A stretch of 64,000 nucleotides of DNA from Przewalskia tangutica (GCA_029844215.1 CM056738.1:64447593-64511592); one strand, 5' to 3'. Positions 1 to 11,287 are shown, counted from the stretch's first letter. Notes: a model not told the origin generated them from the sequence alone. Program-made: numbers and translations.

Positions 1-915
1 CTAAATCAGCCCACTTTCTTCCCGTCGGACGACTTTTTCTACCGAGGATTATGCGGACTTTACATCCGAGAGATCGTCGGTGCATGGAGTCCCTACTTCG
101 ATCATATCGCATGCAGGAGCCCGGTTACGCTAACTCGAGGTCTTTCGAGAGGTTTAGGACGCAGTGAGCACGAAATCGCATTCCATCCACGCAGACGGAC
201 AGCCGAGCGCACTATCCGCACTGCGAGGATATCTGCGAGCCCGTGTTATCGACCGTGGGTAGCTGGAGGATCATTTGCCTCTAGTTAAGTTCGCATACAA
301 TAATAGCTACCACTCCAAAGATTCGATGGCGCCTTATGAGGCCTTGTATGGGAGGAAGTGCGATCGCCTATGTTGGTTCGATGGGCGAGTGCGCTAGTGG
401 GACTAGATTTGGTGCAGCAGCGGTGGATAAGTGAAGCTTATCCGAGGCGCTATCGATACCGAGTCGCATGAAGTCGTATGCAGATCATCGTCGTCGCATC
501 TTGAGTTCGAGGTTCATGATTGGGTTTTCCTAAAGGTGTCACCCATGGGGTGTGATGAGATTCGGGAAGAAGAAACTCAACCCAAGGTACATTGGGCGTT
601 TGATTGTCCGCGGTAGGCAAGGTTGCTATGAGTTGGATCTGCCGTCCGATCCGGAGGCGGTGCATCCGTTTTTCACGTATCTATCTTTGAGAGATGTATC
701 GGGATCCATCTAGGGTACACCCGATTGACGATGTCCAGTTGACCGAGGGGTTATCGTATGAGGAGATTCTCATAGCGATAGTCGATCATCAGGTTAGGCA
801 TTTGCGGACCAAGGACGTGGCTTCCACAAAGTCTTGTGCGAACGAGCTCGGGAAGAGATGACTTGGGAAGCCGAGGAAGACATGAGGCGTATATCTCACC
901 TATTCCCCACACCTC
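1..915 (+). pseudogene. Ty3/gypsy integrase remnant (3' end of pol)
   Basis: A frame-shifted integrase and the end of a Ty3/gypsy pol gene, cut by the window edge. Readable pieces in order are LTKSAHF at the very start (integrase core), AERTIRT near 195-220, AYNNSYHS followed by APYEALYGRKC at about 290-362, the C-terminal piece FEVHDWVFLKVSPM at about 505-545, and MTWEAEEDM near 858-885 at the end of pol. These blocks are in the family order, so the assignment is secure, but several stops and frame changes make it non-functional as written. It ends about 130 bases before a hairpin, polypurine tract and LTR, the position expected for the end of pol. It would be the 3' part of an element that starts left of the window. 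Confidence 0.85.
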
Positions 916-1044
916 CAGGTAATTCACTTTTCCTACTGGTAAATCTTCATTATCGTTTTTGCCTAAGTGTTGTTTTGTGGCCGTGTGTGGCTTTTGCAAA
1001 CTGTTTAAGTTATGAAGAACCTTATCGTTATCTGTCTTGGGAAG

Positions 1045-1080
1045 GAACATTCGGGACGAATGTTTCTAAGGAGGGGAGAA
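1045..1080 (+). promoter_or_regulatory. Hairpin plus polypurine tract before LTR
   Basis: An inverted repeat, AACATTCG-GGA-CGAATGTT (1046-1064), is followed at once by a purine-rich tract, AAGGAGGGGAGAA, and then by the LTR start TG at 1081. The purine tract is the expected plus-strand primer of reverse transcription. The hairpin recurs at six other element ends in this window. Confidence 0.75.
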
Positions 1081-1512
1081 TGTTATACCCCGTATTTCCA
1101 GAGTATGTACGTAAGGGAATACGTACAAAAGTCTAGCCTTAAAGTTTAGGCCTTGGGCGATTTTTTTTGGGCACAACTCACAAAACGAATAGTTTTCCGA
1201 CGAAACGTTTCCACAGCTTTCGTAGGGTAAATTCCGGCTATGCCATTTCTAATTTTTGCGGATTTTTCCGAGAGACGAAACATTTTGGATCAACGGGAGG
1301 GCGACACTTGGCCCCCTCCAATTGGTGGACTTGAAATCGTCCATTTGGACGAATTGGACAATGAAGTGCACGTTTTTTGTGCCTTTGCACAAGTCAAGGA
1401 TTAGGTAGGATATTTTGTGTGCAAGTTGGCCAAGGACACTTACCCTAATCTTGACCTTACACTTGCCTAGCACTTGGCTACATCTTGGCCCTTGGTTGGC
1501 CATCCCTTGACC

Positions 1513-1520
1513 TATAAATA
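1513..1520 (+). promoter_or_regulatory. LTR TATA box
   Basis: TATAAATACCCCT, repeated at the same place in the sibling LTRs (23610, 29076, 35210 and, on the minus strand, 59520-59527). It probably marks the U3/R border and transcription start of the retroelement. Confidence 0.65.
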
Positions 1521-2237
1521 CCCCTCTTGAGATGAAGAGTTCTTCATCCACAAAGCTTCCAAGTCTAAAAATCCTCTCCTCTCCCTTTGTAGCCTTTTCA
1601 GTCAAACACCCCTCCTTTTGAAGTTTGGCGAGGCCCCCTAGCCTAGCCGAAATCTACCCCTCCCTTGGTAGAAAAGTTGTCTTCTTGTATTGTTATAATG
1701 CCCAAAATACCCTAGCCCAAATCCCTTAGTACTTAGTAGAAGTTGTGAAGAACTTCTAAGGTTTCTGGAGCATACAACTTAGGAGCAAAACCTTGCTCAG
1801 TAGCGACTTTATCTAGGATATTATTGGGCTTCTTGAGGTAACTAATCCTAACCCTCTTTTGAATTAGAGAATACTTCTTGTAGTAGTGTAAGAATAAGTA
1901 TTAGATACTTAGAAGAATATTGCAGAATAGAATTGAATCATATCACGAGAAGGGTTTAAAAGAAGAATAATCAAACTGTACTTACATAGAATGCTTTTCA
2001 CAATGAACTTGAGTAGCTCACCGTAGGGAAGACGCCAATTTTCCGTAGGATATAGAACCCTCTGTTTAGAATCGTTTACAAAGTAGTGCAACGCTTGATA
2101 GGCGTGTCGACTATTATAGGTCGATTCTCTGCGCGACATATTCAACTTGGCGGTGGTTTTATTGAGAAGGTATGTGATTCTTCCTAAAGCATGATATTTT
2201 ACAATATATATGTACGGTACCAGGCATACGTGTTAAC

Positions 2238-2389
2238 CGAATAACACTTACGGCAATGCCTCACGCTTAAGCACGAATAACACTTACGGCAATGCCTCAC
2301 GCTTAAGCTCGAATAACACTTACGAATGCCTCACGCTTAAGCACGAATAACACTTACGGCAATGCCTCACGGATTAAGCACGAATAATA
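2238..2389 (+). repeat. 36-bp tandem repeat in LTR
   Basis: Four copies of a 36-bp unit beginning CGAATAACACTTACGGCAAT and ending CTTAAGCA; the third copy has lost two to three bases. It is inside the LTR and absent from the sibling LTRs as far as I can see. Confidence 0.9.
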
Positions 2390-2747
2390 AAGAATCAAAA
2401 CATTTCAAAAGAATCTTGAATCATTTTTAATGAAGAGAACTAATTGGTTTTTAAAACAGAAGCTTAAGAGTTATACTAGCTTTATGGGAAGTTAAGTATA
2501 ACCACTTAAGAGTGATAAAAGAAACAGTTTGCCTATGTGTTTATAACAGACTTATATTGAACTGTGAAAAGAATAATAAGATGGTTTGATAAGTAGACAT
2601 GATATGATGTTATATGTGTTAATGTCTTGTAACGTTTGTATAGGAGAGTATTCTTGTTGTGCTTATGTTGTTTAAAGATAAGCTGTTATGTTAGTGTACT
2701 ATCACTCACCTCTTGACATATTACAGGGGTTAAGCTTCCTCCGACGC

Positions 2748-2965
2748 GGTAGACTCAGTGATGCAGGACCATGATTCGAGAATACCTCATGCGGTCTAAG
2801 GACCTATGCGAGCTACGGAGTTCGGGTTAGTGATGCGGGTTACACCTCACGCGGTCATGTGGCCACGCGGACTACGAGTCGGGGCGATGCCGAGGAGTAG
2901 CTACCCTCGACGCGGGTTATGTACCCTATGCGGGCCTATGTGAGTGGCCTATGCGACTACGAGTC
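2748..2965 (+). repeat. Degenerate GC-rich minisatellite in LTR
   Basis: Repeated phrases of the type CTATGCG/CTCACGCGGTC and GACTACGAGTC recur at irregular spacing. They resemble, in reverse complement, the composite minisatellite near 37738-38112 of the minus-strand LTRs, and sit at a similar place in the LTR. Confidence 0.5.
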
Positions 2966-3637
2966 CGTGATTAGGCTTGCATGGTGATACTACGAAATTG
3001 GCCTGCTCGATCATTCGCACCTAGAAAAGACACATTCGATTTACCTATTGTTGCTCTTGTTTATGATGTGGCACTATGCGGTCCCCTGGTTGTTTCATAC
3101 ATACTTGCAAAACTGATTTTTAAAATAATATGTTTTCATTTAAGTATTTCTGATTTCATATACTTAGTACTGTTGTCGACCTCCTTCGGGCCGCGTTCAT
3201 GCCGCAGTAAGCGGCAAAGGTGCTAGATCCACATTCTTAGGATCTCTACGTTGGTGTCGGAGCTCCATCCGCTCCGAGGCTCTACTTTGGGTATGATCTC
3301 CCGTTGTAGATAGTTTTGTCTGATCAGGTATGGCGGGGCCCTGTCCCGCCATAGTTGTATATTTCCTTAAAGGTCTGTAGTCATGTTGTACAGTATCGGA
3401 TGTAACTGCTAAACCATCTTTATATATATATGCCGAAAGGCGACGTTTTCTCACATAAACTGTGTCTTATTTTATAAACTGTTTCATGTCTTGTTTTATA
3501 TTTCCGCTGATTACTCTGATGTATGACTATTTGGGTGCCCCGATAAGGCACCAGTCACGGGCCCCGGAATGGGTCGTGACACCATAGAGCTGCGTTATTA
3601 AGATAATCCCTCTCTGACGTATTATTGTGTTACAGAT

Positions 3638-4359
3638 ATGCCTCCAAGGAAGGCAACAGTTGCCAGAAGGGCAAATCAGTAGCGGGAGCTACTAGTCAGA
3701 CTCAGAGAGTTGATAGGGCTCATGCCCAGTCTATACCAGATATTGTACCGCAGTCAGTTAGTTCTTTTGCACCGGTTTTTAAGGCACTAGCACCTGAGCC
3801 TCTAGCTCCTTAGTTAGGGGAAGACTATAGGGCCATGAGGGAAGCAATTTTGTTATTGACCAGGCTAGCGGTAATGCAGTTTCATCAGCAGGAGGTTATT
3901 CATCCAGTACAGACATGTGTATAGAGGGTAGAGGGCCAATGCGGAAATCAACGTAAGAGGGCTAGACCGGTTGGTTATCCCGGTGAGTTTTTGGGTGAGC
4001 AGCTTCAACAGCGGGTGTGGTATTCATCCCAGCCTACACAGAACAGACCCCCACAGCTCACAGGTAGGATATTGGATCCCACAAGGTATTTAGGAGCCGG
4101 TCCGAGCTCCAGGGTTTCAAGGTTTCAGAGGTACAGGGGTCATAGACAGTCGAGGCCACCTCTGCCTCGGTGTTCTCAGTGTAACATATATTATTCTGGG
4201 AAGTTCCATTTTGATATAGGTATTTGTTTTTATTGTGGCCGTCCGGGCCATATGCAGAGGGAATGTCCTTCTAGAAGGGACAATGGTGGTATGACTCGAC
4301 CTGCTGGATCAGTGGCTGGTTCCTCTTCTTCTATGGTTGTGCGCTGCATGGTATACTGA
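3638..4359 (+). pseudogene. gag remnant with CCHC zinc knuckle
   Basis: Begins at an ATG reading MPPRKATVARRA, the usual basic N-terminus of these Gag proteins, then meets a stop; the reading continues in another frame through LGEDYRAMREAILLLTRLAV. The C-terminal part is open from about 3991 to 4359 and holds a perfect nucleocapsid knuckle, CFYCGRPGHMQREC (about 4225-4266, C-x2-C-x4-H-x4-C), preceded by a first half-knuckle CSQC. The central capsid part (the EFDRLSRYAP-like block of the family) is missing between about 3900 and 3990. Gag would package the RNA into virus-like particles; this copy is broken by stops and an internal deletion. Confidence 0.8.
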
Positions 4360-5312
4360 CGTCACCACCATCAGAGGTCGTGGTGGAGTTTATAGTTCTG
4401 GCGGTCCTTCGAACCGCATAGATGTTGTGACTACCAGGCAGGATCAAGAGGCATCATCGATTGCGGTTACATGTATATTTTGATCCCTTTTTTGAGTCAT
4501 ACATATATTGATAGATTCAGATTCCGCCCTAGCGTATATTTTCCCCTTGTTGCTAGTAGAATGTGAATTGATAGGACCCTCTGAGGTAGAAATATTTTTG
4601 TTTAGTAATGTGCAGAGTAAATGATGTTGACAAGAATGATAAAGTGAATGAAACTATAGTTGTGTAGGGTTCACAAGGTGTAAATTACCCCATGACAGTG
4701 TAAAGATCGATAGTAGAGGATGTATAGTAGGAATACTTCGGCCTAGGTGGAGAACCTCTAGTGAGCGGAACGATAGCGTGAGAAATACTTTGACATATGA
4801 CAGAGATTCATTTTAGATCATGACCGAGAGTTAGTTGTGATGATACACACACCTTAGATTCAGTAACATTGTCCATAAGTATTCGTGATTTAGATACTAC
4901 TAGTATAATAGTTTACACCGGTTAGTAAACAAAGCTAGGTAGACAATAGGATCATTCACCAACCAGTAGTTTGACTAATGTGAGGACAGAGAAGAAAAGT
5001 TAACACGAGGGGACACATCAGTTAGTTGAGTGGGAGTCTGACTGAAGGATTTAGGTAGTGATAGCCCTATGACATAAAATACGGCATGGTCGTCCCTAGT
5101 ACAAGAAGAGAAAAGGAACGTCAAAAGATCCCATTTTTGAAAGGACTGCAACCTTCGAGTATTGTGATAAGGGACCATGGATGGAAGGTCCATTGGTGTA
5201 TATACATGTGATATATTGTGGCCATGTGTGGCATCGTTGGTTTTGTGGAGTATTGGTTGATAGGCATAGTAAGGAGACTATGCCAAAGTTTGTATAGCTT
5301 GAGACAGACTAT

Positions 5313-5348
5313 GAACATTTGGGACGAATGTTTCTAAGGGGGGAAGGA
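5313..5348 (+). promoter_or_regulatory. Hairpin plus polypurine tract before LTR
   Basis: AACATTTGGGACGAATGTT (hairpin with one G-T pair) followed by AAGGGGGGAAGGA, then TG at 5349. Confidence 0.7.
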
Positions 5349-5674
5349 TGTTACACCCAGTATTTCCAAGAGAATGAGATGAGAACGTACATGAGAAGAT
5401 AAGATTTAAATTTTGGAACGAAAGGAAAATCACATTTTCCTAAGGAGAAATTTCGGAACCTTGTGAAGGAAAAAGGTTTATTATTTGGAATTTGATTCTC
5501 AATTTGGTATATGGAATTAGTATAATATATTGGAGTTTTGGATTTTTAAGTTTCGGATTTGGTCATGTGGGGACCACAGGAAAATTTTATAATTTTGTGG
5601 GGCCCGCAAGATTTTGAGATATTTTGGCCAATTATAGATATTTTGGTGAAGAAATAATTTTGGACCAATAGGAG

Positions 5675-5690
5675 GGTGACACGTGTCACC
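5675..5690. promoter_or_regulatory. G-box palindrome in LTR U3
   Basis: GGTGACACGTGTCACC is a perfect 16-bp palindrome with an ACGT core, the class of site bound by plant bZIP/bHLH factors. The same site lies at 34840-34855 and 59891-59906, with one-base variants at 23391 and 28860. Confidence 0.55.
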
Positions 5691-7559
5691 CCTCCACTTG
5701 TCATGAAGACTTTGACTTGGACTTTAGATATTTTGGAGACAAGTGGACATGTGGGTCCCACTCTACTTGTCTTGCTACACTTGTTAGTTATTTGTATATA
5801 TCATAGAGGCTTGCTAGACTTAATTCTACACTTAGCCATATTTCAAGAAAAGTTTTATCTCTCTCTTCTCTTTTGTTCTCGTCCATGGAGGATTTTGATG
5901 AACAAAATTCTCTAATCTTCCAAGCTTGTGTATATTAATACAAGATTAAGGTCCTTAATCAAGTATTGAGCCACGATAAACACCACTAACCCCTAAAAAC
6001 CTCCCTTGGCCGAGAATGAGGGTGAAGCCCTAGGGGTTTCCGTCTACTTTTTGGTGATGGAACGTGAAGGTAAGTTGATCATAAGCTTATAGGGGTTACA
6101 TACATGTGATTGGAACGTGAAGAATATGAGCTAAGACTAATCTAGGGACCGCCTTTAGCTTGGACTGTTTTGGGCTATATTTGAGGTAAGGATCATTTTC
6201 CTCTTGAATTAATTGAAGATTACATGTGGTAGTAATATATAAGTGAGCTTGTACTAAAAAGAATGAAGATTAAAAATGGTTTGGACAATTTTGGGAGTTG
6301 AGGCAGAGAGTTGGACATTTTCGGCCATTAGAATTGTTGATCATTATTGTTGTTAGTTTCACTTGTCGCATGTTGTATAATGAAGAAAATATTGTTGTTG
6401 ATAGTTTATATAACTTATATAACACGTTGGAATGTGAATTGGATTAAAAGGAATTAAGGAAAAGGGCTTTGGACTTATAGTTGTTATTGGCTGAGAATGG
6501 CCTTAAATGGTTGGATTTTTGGGGCAGTTTTGGGACTATTTTGTGGTATATAACTGCTGGAAAAATCAGCCACCAACTTGCATGTTTAATGTGGTAAAAT
6601 GGCTAATGAAATTCCTAAGGAATAAGGGTGTTAAATGCTTCACATTGTACCTTTAATGTTGATTATTATGGACTGTTTTGTGGACTGTTTTAATGTGATT
6701 GTGGGGCAGAATTTTACACGTCAAGTTGGCGTGTAATCCCCTTTGGTTAACTGTTTGTTATGCCCTTAAGTGTGGCTTGTTGGTTGTTGAATTTGGGCCT
6801 TGCAAAAGGTGGAAAAGTACGTAGGAACAAAGGAAGTGCTGCCCAATTTTCCGTAGAATAAGAGACCCTTAGTTGGTATTAATCTACCTTAGAAAGCTTG
6901 GAATTGATAATCGTGTTATTGTTGTTATAGGTTGAAGTACTTTGAGACATATTCTAGATTGTAGAGTTGGTTAGTCGCCAAAAAGGTATGTGAACTATCA
7001 TTTCTTCTTGTAGCATGATTCCTTGTTTTAAAGTGAGTGTATCCTACTCCTTAGTGATGTAATTCTTGATAGTACTTTAGATTTCCTAAAATAGAAGTTG
7101 CTTTATATACTTTCTTGATAGTACTTTGATTTTATAAAATGGAAGTGGTTCTATCCATTCTTTTGATAGTACTTGGGGTTTCTAAAATGAAAGATTGTTA
7201 TATTTATTCTCTTGATAGTACTTTGGGTTGTCTAAATGAAAGTATTTCATTTTAGTTCATTGTAGTATATGAAAGAAGTTACATGATTGAAAGGTATAAA
7301 TTACTTGGTGTTAAAAGTATACTTGACTTGGTTTGAAAAGTATAACTTACTTGAGTTTAAAAGTGTAGTAACTTGATTTTAAAAGTGGAAGTGTCTTGAT
7401 ACTATGAGTGTTAGTGTTTTGAGGTTTATAAATGAGAAGATGTACGGCGCATAGTACTTCAGGTTCAATTTCCCTATTATTACTAGATGTGATATTGCCT
7501 TGAGTTCTCTTAAAATGATAGTTCATTCTATTTGTGCTAATGAGAGTCGGAGATGATTT

Positions 7560-7880
7560 AAATTGTATAGTTGGATCATGTGAGAACGTCCATGATTACG
7601 ACATAAATCTTATTGTGAAAATTGTATAGTTGGATCATGTGAGAACGTCCATGATTACGACATAAATCTTATTGTGAAAATTGTATAGTTGGATCATGTA
7701 AGAACGTCCATGATTAAGACATAAATCTTATTGTGAAAATTGTATAGTTGGATCATGTGAGAACGTCCATGATTACGACATAAATCTTATTGTGAAAATT
7801 GTATAGTTGGATCATGTGAGAACGTCCATGGTTACGACATAAATCTTATTGTGAAAATGGTATAGTTGAAATCATGTGAG
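7560..7880 (+). repeat. 59-bp tandem repeat in LTR
   Basis: Five nearly identical units of 59 bp plus a decayed sixth; each contains GTATAGTTGGATCATGTGAG and CATGATTACGACATAAATC. Units differ by one or two bases, so the expansion is recent. Confidence 0.95.
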
Positions 7881-8349
7881 TACGTCCATGATTAGGACTT
7901 GGATATTATATAAACTCATAGACAAGGTCCATGATGCGAGTACAAATACTCTTTGCGGTTGATCTAACTCTTAAAAGGCATAACTTAAAAGGTAAAGTTG
8001 ACTCTCATTATTCTCATATTTGCAAGGCACGATTATCGTTATTTTGAATTATCATACTTGTCTCTGTTATATTTGGGTATATGATCTCCTTTCTGATACT
8101 TATTGTTTCACATACTTGTTACATTTTCCGCATCGACCCTTTCTCAGGTGCGTTAATCATGCATGAGTTTAGGTACGCAGATTTGGTGATCTGCAATGTA
8201 GGATCCTTGCTCGAGTTTTAGGATAGCTCCATTGTTAGGCTTTTGTACGATTATGGGTACGCGGGGCCTTGTCCGTCATATTTCAGAAACTCTTAAGTGC
8301 AGTATTCGTATGTGGGATTGGACTCGTGTACAGTGTAGTTTCTTTTGGA

Positions 8350-8371
8350 TTATATATATATATATATATAT
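8350..8371. repeat. TA microsatellite
   Basis: A run of 11 TA units inside the LTR. Confidence 0.9.
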
Positions 8372-8509
8372 GGCAGCCTTATCGGCTTTGCCTTTGCATG
8401 TTTGTTTAAAAAAAGTGTTATTTAACTTCCGCGGATAACTTGTGTCGTAGAGGGTCGAAGGGTGCCCAGGTAGGGCACCAGTCGCGGGCCCGGGGTTCGG
8501 GTTATGACA

Positions 8510-9300
8510 GTACATGACATATTCTCTTATTCTAATCAGCAAGAGTCACCGTAAAACGTGTAGATTTTCATAACCTACTAAACTTTCCAATGATGTCCTC
8601 TGTTTTTTATTTGTACAACTTATACTCATTTTATCCTTACCTTTTCGCATCCACTTGGAACACTTCAGAATGTTTTGGCCATGGCTGCCACACTAAACCA
8701 ACCCCATGTACCTTTGTGGTATACTCTAGCAAGCGCTCCACCATACTGACTACAAGATGATCGGGGTAGTCTCATTCGACCTTTGCAACTTTGATCCTGA
8801 GACGTTGGCATCTTCGAATCCTTTAAATATCGGCAATCCTTAGCGAATAAAATCCCTGACCCCTCAAGGCCCTATCGCTATCCGACGCTCTAGGCTGAAG
8901 TCATTCCTGAGAGGCAATCAATTTATTCAATACCTGGACCGGTCTCCTTACATCCTAAGCGGACGAAGCCGGTGGTAGGACTGATGGTACATGATCTTCC
9001 CTTAACTCCTCTGGTTCTACTGGCTTCGTCGATACTTGAGAAAACATCTTACTCATATCCTCTGATGGATATGTCCCAATAGAAAATAAACTACTCGTAA
9101 TTACACTCGATCCAACTTCAATCTCCCTGCTAATCATAATCATACTGGAAGAAAGTATTGCTATAATTGTAAACACAATAAGGTCTACAAGGCGAATCCC
9201 TACAAACTCTTGCGTTCCGGTGTGTAGTACCTCCTTTATTTTACTACTTTCCAAAACAAATATTTCGCTTCCCAAGCTTGCATTATCTCTTTCATATATG
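8510..9300 (-). pseudogene. gag-region fragment of a Ty3/gypsy element
   Basis: Read on the minus strand this aligns with the interior at about 14280-14469 plus 17556-18100 of the + strand element. Shared phrases include ATTCGCCTTGTAGACCTTAT, AGCAGGGAGATTGA and GTGTAGATTTTCATAAC. The copy here is not interrupted at the point where the other carries a solo LTR, so it is the empty site. An open frame at 8955-9275 (106 codons, minus) covers the part before the gag N-terminus; its role is unknown. The fragment starts directly after the LTR at 8509 and stops near 9300, so both ends are truncated. Confidence 0.7.
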
Positions 9301-9544
9301 CGTGAGAAAACTTCTCATAATCTCAAAACTTTTTAACATACTACTGTCCTTCTGGCGTATCACCCATTTGATAGAAATTGCTCATTTACTGTTCCTTTAA
9401 ACGTGATTATCTCACAGGTGATCCTTTTTTCTCTTTTATATCTCTATAATAATACATTTAGCAAGTACTGAAATGCCAATTAAACTAGTCATGGGCTAGT
9501 CACATAGAGTCTGAAATGATCTTTGCATAAACATTTGGTTACAG
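9301..9544. other. Single-copy-looking spacer
   Basis: AT-rich, without repeats of the neighbouring elements. The last bases, TTTGGTTACAG just before 9545, look like a plant splice acceptor. Confidence 0.4.
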
Positions 9545-10160
9545 ATGGGTTCGCGGTGTGGAAATGCTCTCGTTGCTGAAAGCGTTCGAGACTCACTTCA
9601 CAGTTGGTGTAAGAGAGTAAAGGACAGGTCGAAACGAGATGTTCTAGGCTCTATCGGTACAAGATCAACATGTTCCCTTGGATCAACAATTGATGAGGGG
9701 GTTGAGATAGCAATAGTAACTTTATCTCCATGTTCCTCTAGAGGCTCATTTCACCACCTAGATGAGTGTTGTCTCAAATGAAGATTGCATTGATGAAACC
9801 TCAAACCAACCACAACATGAACTTTCCTTCAGAAACAGGGAATATTCATCTGAAGCTCTGGTGACTGATACAGAGGAGATTGTGGGTGATGAGAGGCATT
9901 CATCTGAACCTCTCGTTACTGATATAGAAGAGAATGTGGATAATGATGATGCAGACAAGCCAGAAACGCTCTTCGAGTTGTTTCAGAAGACATGGATTTT
10001 TCTCATGCTACACAAGTACTTATTCTGTACAATGCACGCCAACCCTCCCATAGGCAACACTAGACGACTAGCCGCAGAGCAATTCGTGCACGGGATAAGC
10101 CCTTTACATGAGTATGGAGACCACTTCTCTAGATTTAATCTAGATAGGCTTCTACCGTGA
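9545..10160 (+). pseudogene. Unrecognised gene fragment (possible exons)
   Basis: Two overlapping open stretches suggest exons or a frame-shifted exon. The first (9545-9781) starts right after a splice-acceptor-like TTACAG and encodes a Ser/Cys-rich piece with SVRDSLHSWCKRVKDRSKRD and TCSLGSTIDEG. The second (9762-10160, preceded by a stop at 9759) is acidic and contains two copies of a short repeat, SSEALVTDTEEIVGDE and SSEPLVTDIEENVDND. Codon use and composition look like real plant coding sequence and unlike the flanking retroelements. I do not recognise the family. It may be the 3' part of a gene whose 5' exons were cut off by the retroelement at 8510-9300, or a decayed gene copy; a working intron/exon model could not be built. 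Confidence 0.35.
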
Positions 10161-10813
10161 AACTTGAAAATGAACATATATTGATATGTAAAGGAACATT
10201 GTGAGAATATATCCCTCATTATACATGTGAATTTTCCAGTTGATAACATTGGACCTTTTAATATGTTTCTGTTTTACGTCCCATTACTCTTTTCCTTCTA
10301 GGATTAGGCATAATAAAAAAGCAAGTATTAGTAAATAGTAACATAATAAATATCTTTGCTCGCAATCTTTGCTCGCAACAATTGTGACCTCTCACGAGAC
10401 ACAATGAATGCATCAAAGATGTAGTGCTTGCACATCTATGACTTCTTAATTTTGTAAATTTTCAATAGCCCAAAGGTTATAGAATAAAGTATTATTTTGG
10501 ATCTAGACCAAGGTATTAATGGTGCTTCTCTATAGACTCCATTTTGTGTTGGTTGGACATGGATTACATTTGCGTAAACTATCAGCAAACCATTTCCCAT
10601 TTCATTGGCGTACAAAAGTAGCAGTTAAATATAGATCAAAATTAATTCTTGCATCATTATCTAAAGAGGAGATAGGAGTTGATATAGTACTATTTAAGAA
10701 CACGTCATTGACTTAAAAGAGCTACATAGCATCTTTTGTGATAACAAAGGAAGGGGAAAAAAGTTACATATCAAAAGTAAATACTCATCAAACAAATGAA
10801 GTGTTTTTTCTTA
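10161..10813. other. Intergenic spacer downstream of ferredoxin
   Basis: AT-rich and without recognisable repeats of the window. An open frame of 65 codons at 10519-10716 has no recognisable features. A small local duplication, ATCTTTGCTCGCAA, stands near 10350-10378. Confidence 0.4.
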
Positions 10814-10855
10814 TTTTGTGGGAGTGGGTGGGTAGGTCATGAAGAAATGTTGAAC
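10814..10855 (-). other. Ferredoxin 3' UTR (start)
   Basis: Directly after the stop codon on the minus strand. An AATAAG hexamer near 10814-10819 is close to the plant poly(A) signal; the exact end of the transcript cannot be read. Confidence 0.35.
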
Positions 10856-11287
10856 TTAGCCAGTGAGGTCCTCCTCCTTGTGGGTCTCAATGGTAACATC
10901 AGACTGTGGATAAGCAACACAGGTGAGCACAAATCCATCAGCCATTTGGTCATCATCAAGGAAGTTGCCATCAGACTGGTCGACAGTTCCAGCAGAAACT
11001 TTTCCAGCACAAGATGAGCAAGAACCAGCCCTGCATGAGTAAGGTAGCTCATGTCCTTCTTCCTCAGCTTGGTCAAGAATGTACACATCATCTGGACAAT
11101 CAAATTCAACTGGTCCATCTGGTGTAACAAGCTTCACTTTGTAAGTGGCCATGCAAGTAATCCTCCCATTTCTACCAGATTTAAGCCCAAACAAAGCTTG
11201 CCCAACATTTGGCATGGCTTTCAGGCTAGTCACTGGCTTTCTTGGGAGGAAAGAAGTGCTAACCATGGTACCTGAAATACTAGCCAT
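10856..11287 (-). CDS. Ferredoxin, chloroplast precursor ([2Fe-2S])
   Basis: A 143-residue, intron-free photosynthetic-type ferredoxin precursor. In chloroplast stroma this protein takes electrons from photosystem I and hands them to ferredoxin-NADP reductase and other stromal reductases. Residues 1-46 are a Ser/Thr- and basic-rich transit peptide (MASISGTMVSTSFLPRK...), with cleavage expected after ITCM, leaving a 97-residue mature chain starting ATYKVKLVTP, the standard length. The four cluster ligands are present: C85, C90 and C93 in LPYSCRAGSCSSCAGK and C123 in LTCVAYP, equivalent to mature 39, 44, 47 and 77. The acidic C-terminus ETHKEEDLTG is typical of leaf ferredoxins. The start is the only ATG giving a transit peptide. 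The frame is intact, so the gene is probably functional. It is the only complete host gene in the window. Which paralogue (petF-type, leaf or root) is an inference; the residues favour a leaf type. Confidence 0.97.
   Translation of the reverse strand: MASISGTMVSTSFLPRKPVTSLKAMPNVGQALFGLKSGRNGRITCMATYKVKLVTPDGPVEFDCPDDVYILDQAEEEGHELPYSCRAGSCSSCAGKVSAGTVDQSDGNFLDDDQMADGFVLTCVAYPQSDVTIETHKEEDLTG

Larger units (their letters stand above)
1081..3581 (+). mobile_element. LTR, subfamily B type (2.5 kb)
   Basis: It starts TGTTATACCCCGTA after a polypurine tract and ends GGGTCGTGACA. Its first 300 bases match the LTRs at 23176 and 28651 (for example TTTGCGGATTTTTCCGAGAG). A TATA box, TATAAATA, lies at 1513-1520. 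Relative to the integrase on its left it is a 3' LTR; the gag on its right makes it also look like a 5' LTR. No target-site duplication flanks it (GAGAA before, CCATA after), so it is not a simple solo LTR and more likely the product of LTR recombination. Confidence 0.85.
3582..5348 (+). mobile_element. Truncated retroelement interior without primer-binding site
   Basis: Interior between LTRs 1081-3581 and 5349-8509. The first bases after the LTR correspond to a point about 110 bases inside the leader of the other elements (ending GCCCTAGAGCTGTG in the copy near 42160, read in reverse), so the primer-binding site and the first part of the leader are missing. Gag follows (3638-4359). The rest, 4360-5312, has no open frame; 4600-5340 aligns with 18590-19840 and, near 4624-4690, with the array interiors. 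Hairpin and polypurine tract close it at 5313-5348. Confidence 0.7.
5349..8509 (+). mobile_element. LTR, subfamily A/C type (3.2 kb)
   Basis: Starts TGTTACACCCAGTATTTCC and ends GGTTATGACA; the end phrase GGTGCCCAGGTAGGGCACC is the same one that, reversed, opens the minus-strand LTRs at 14470 and 33876. It differs clearly from its partner LTR at 1081-3581 (TGTTAYACC starts agree, most of the body does not), and no target duplication is seen (AAGGA before 5349, GTACA after 8509). It holds a G-box palindrome (5675-5690), a likely TATA near 5795, a 59-bp tandem repeat and a short TA run. Confidence 0.85.

Noticed and set aside
10519..10716. 65-codon open frame downstream of ferredoxin
   Set aside because: No motif, no homologous copy in the window and length within chance expectation.
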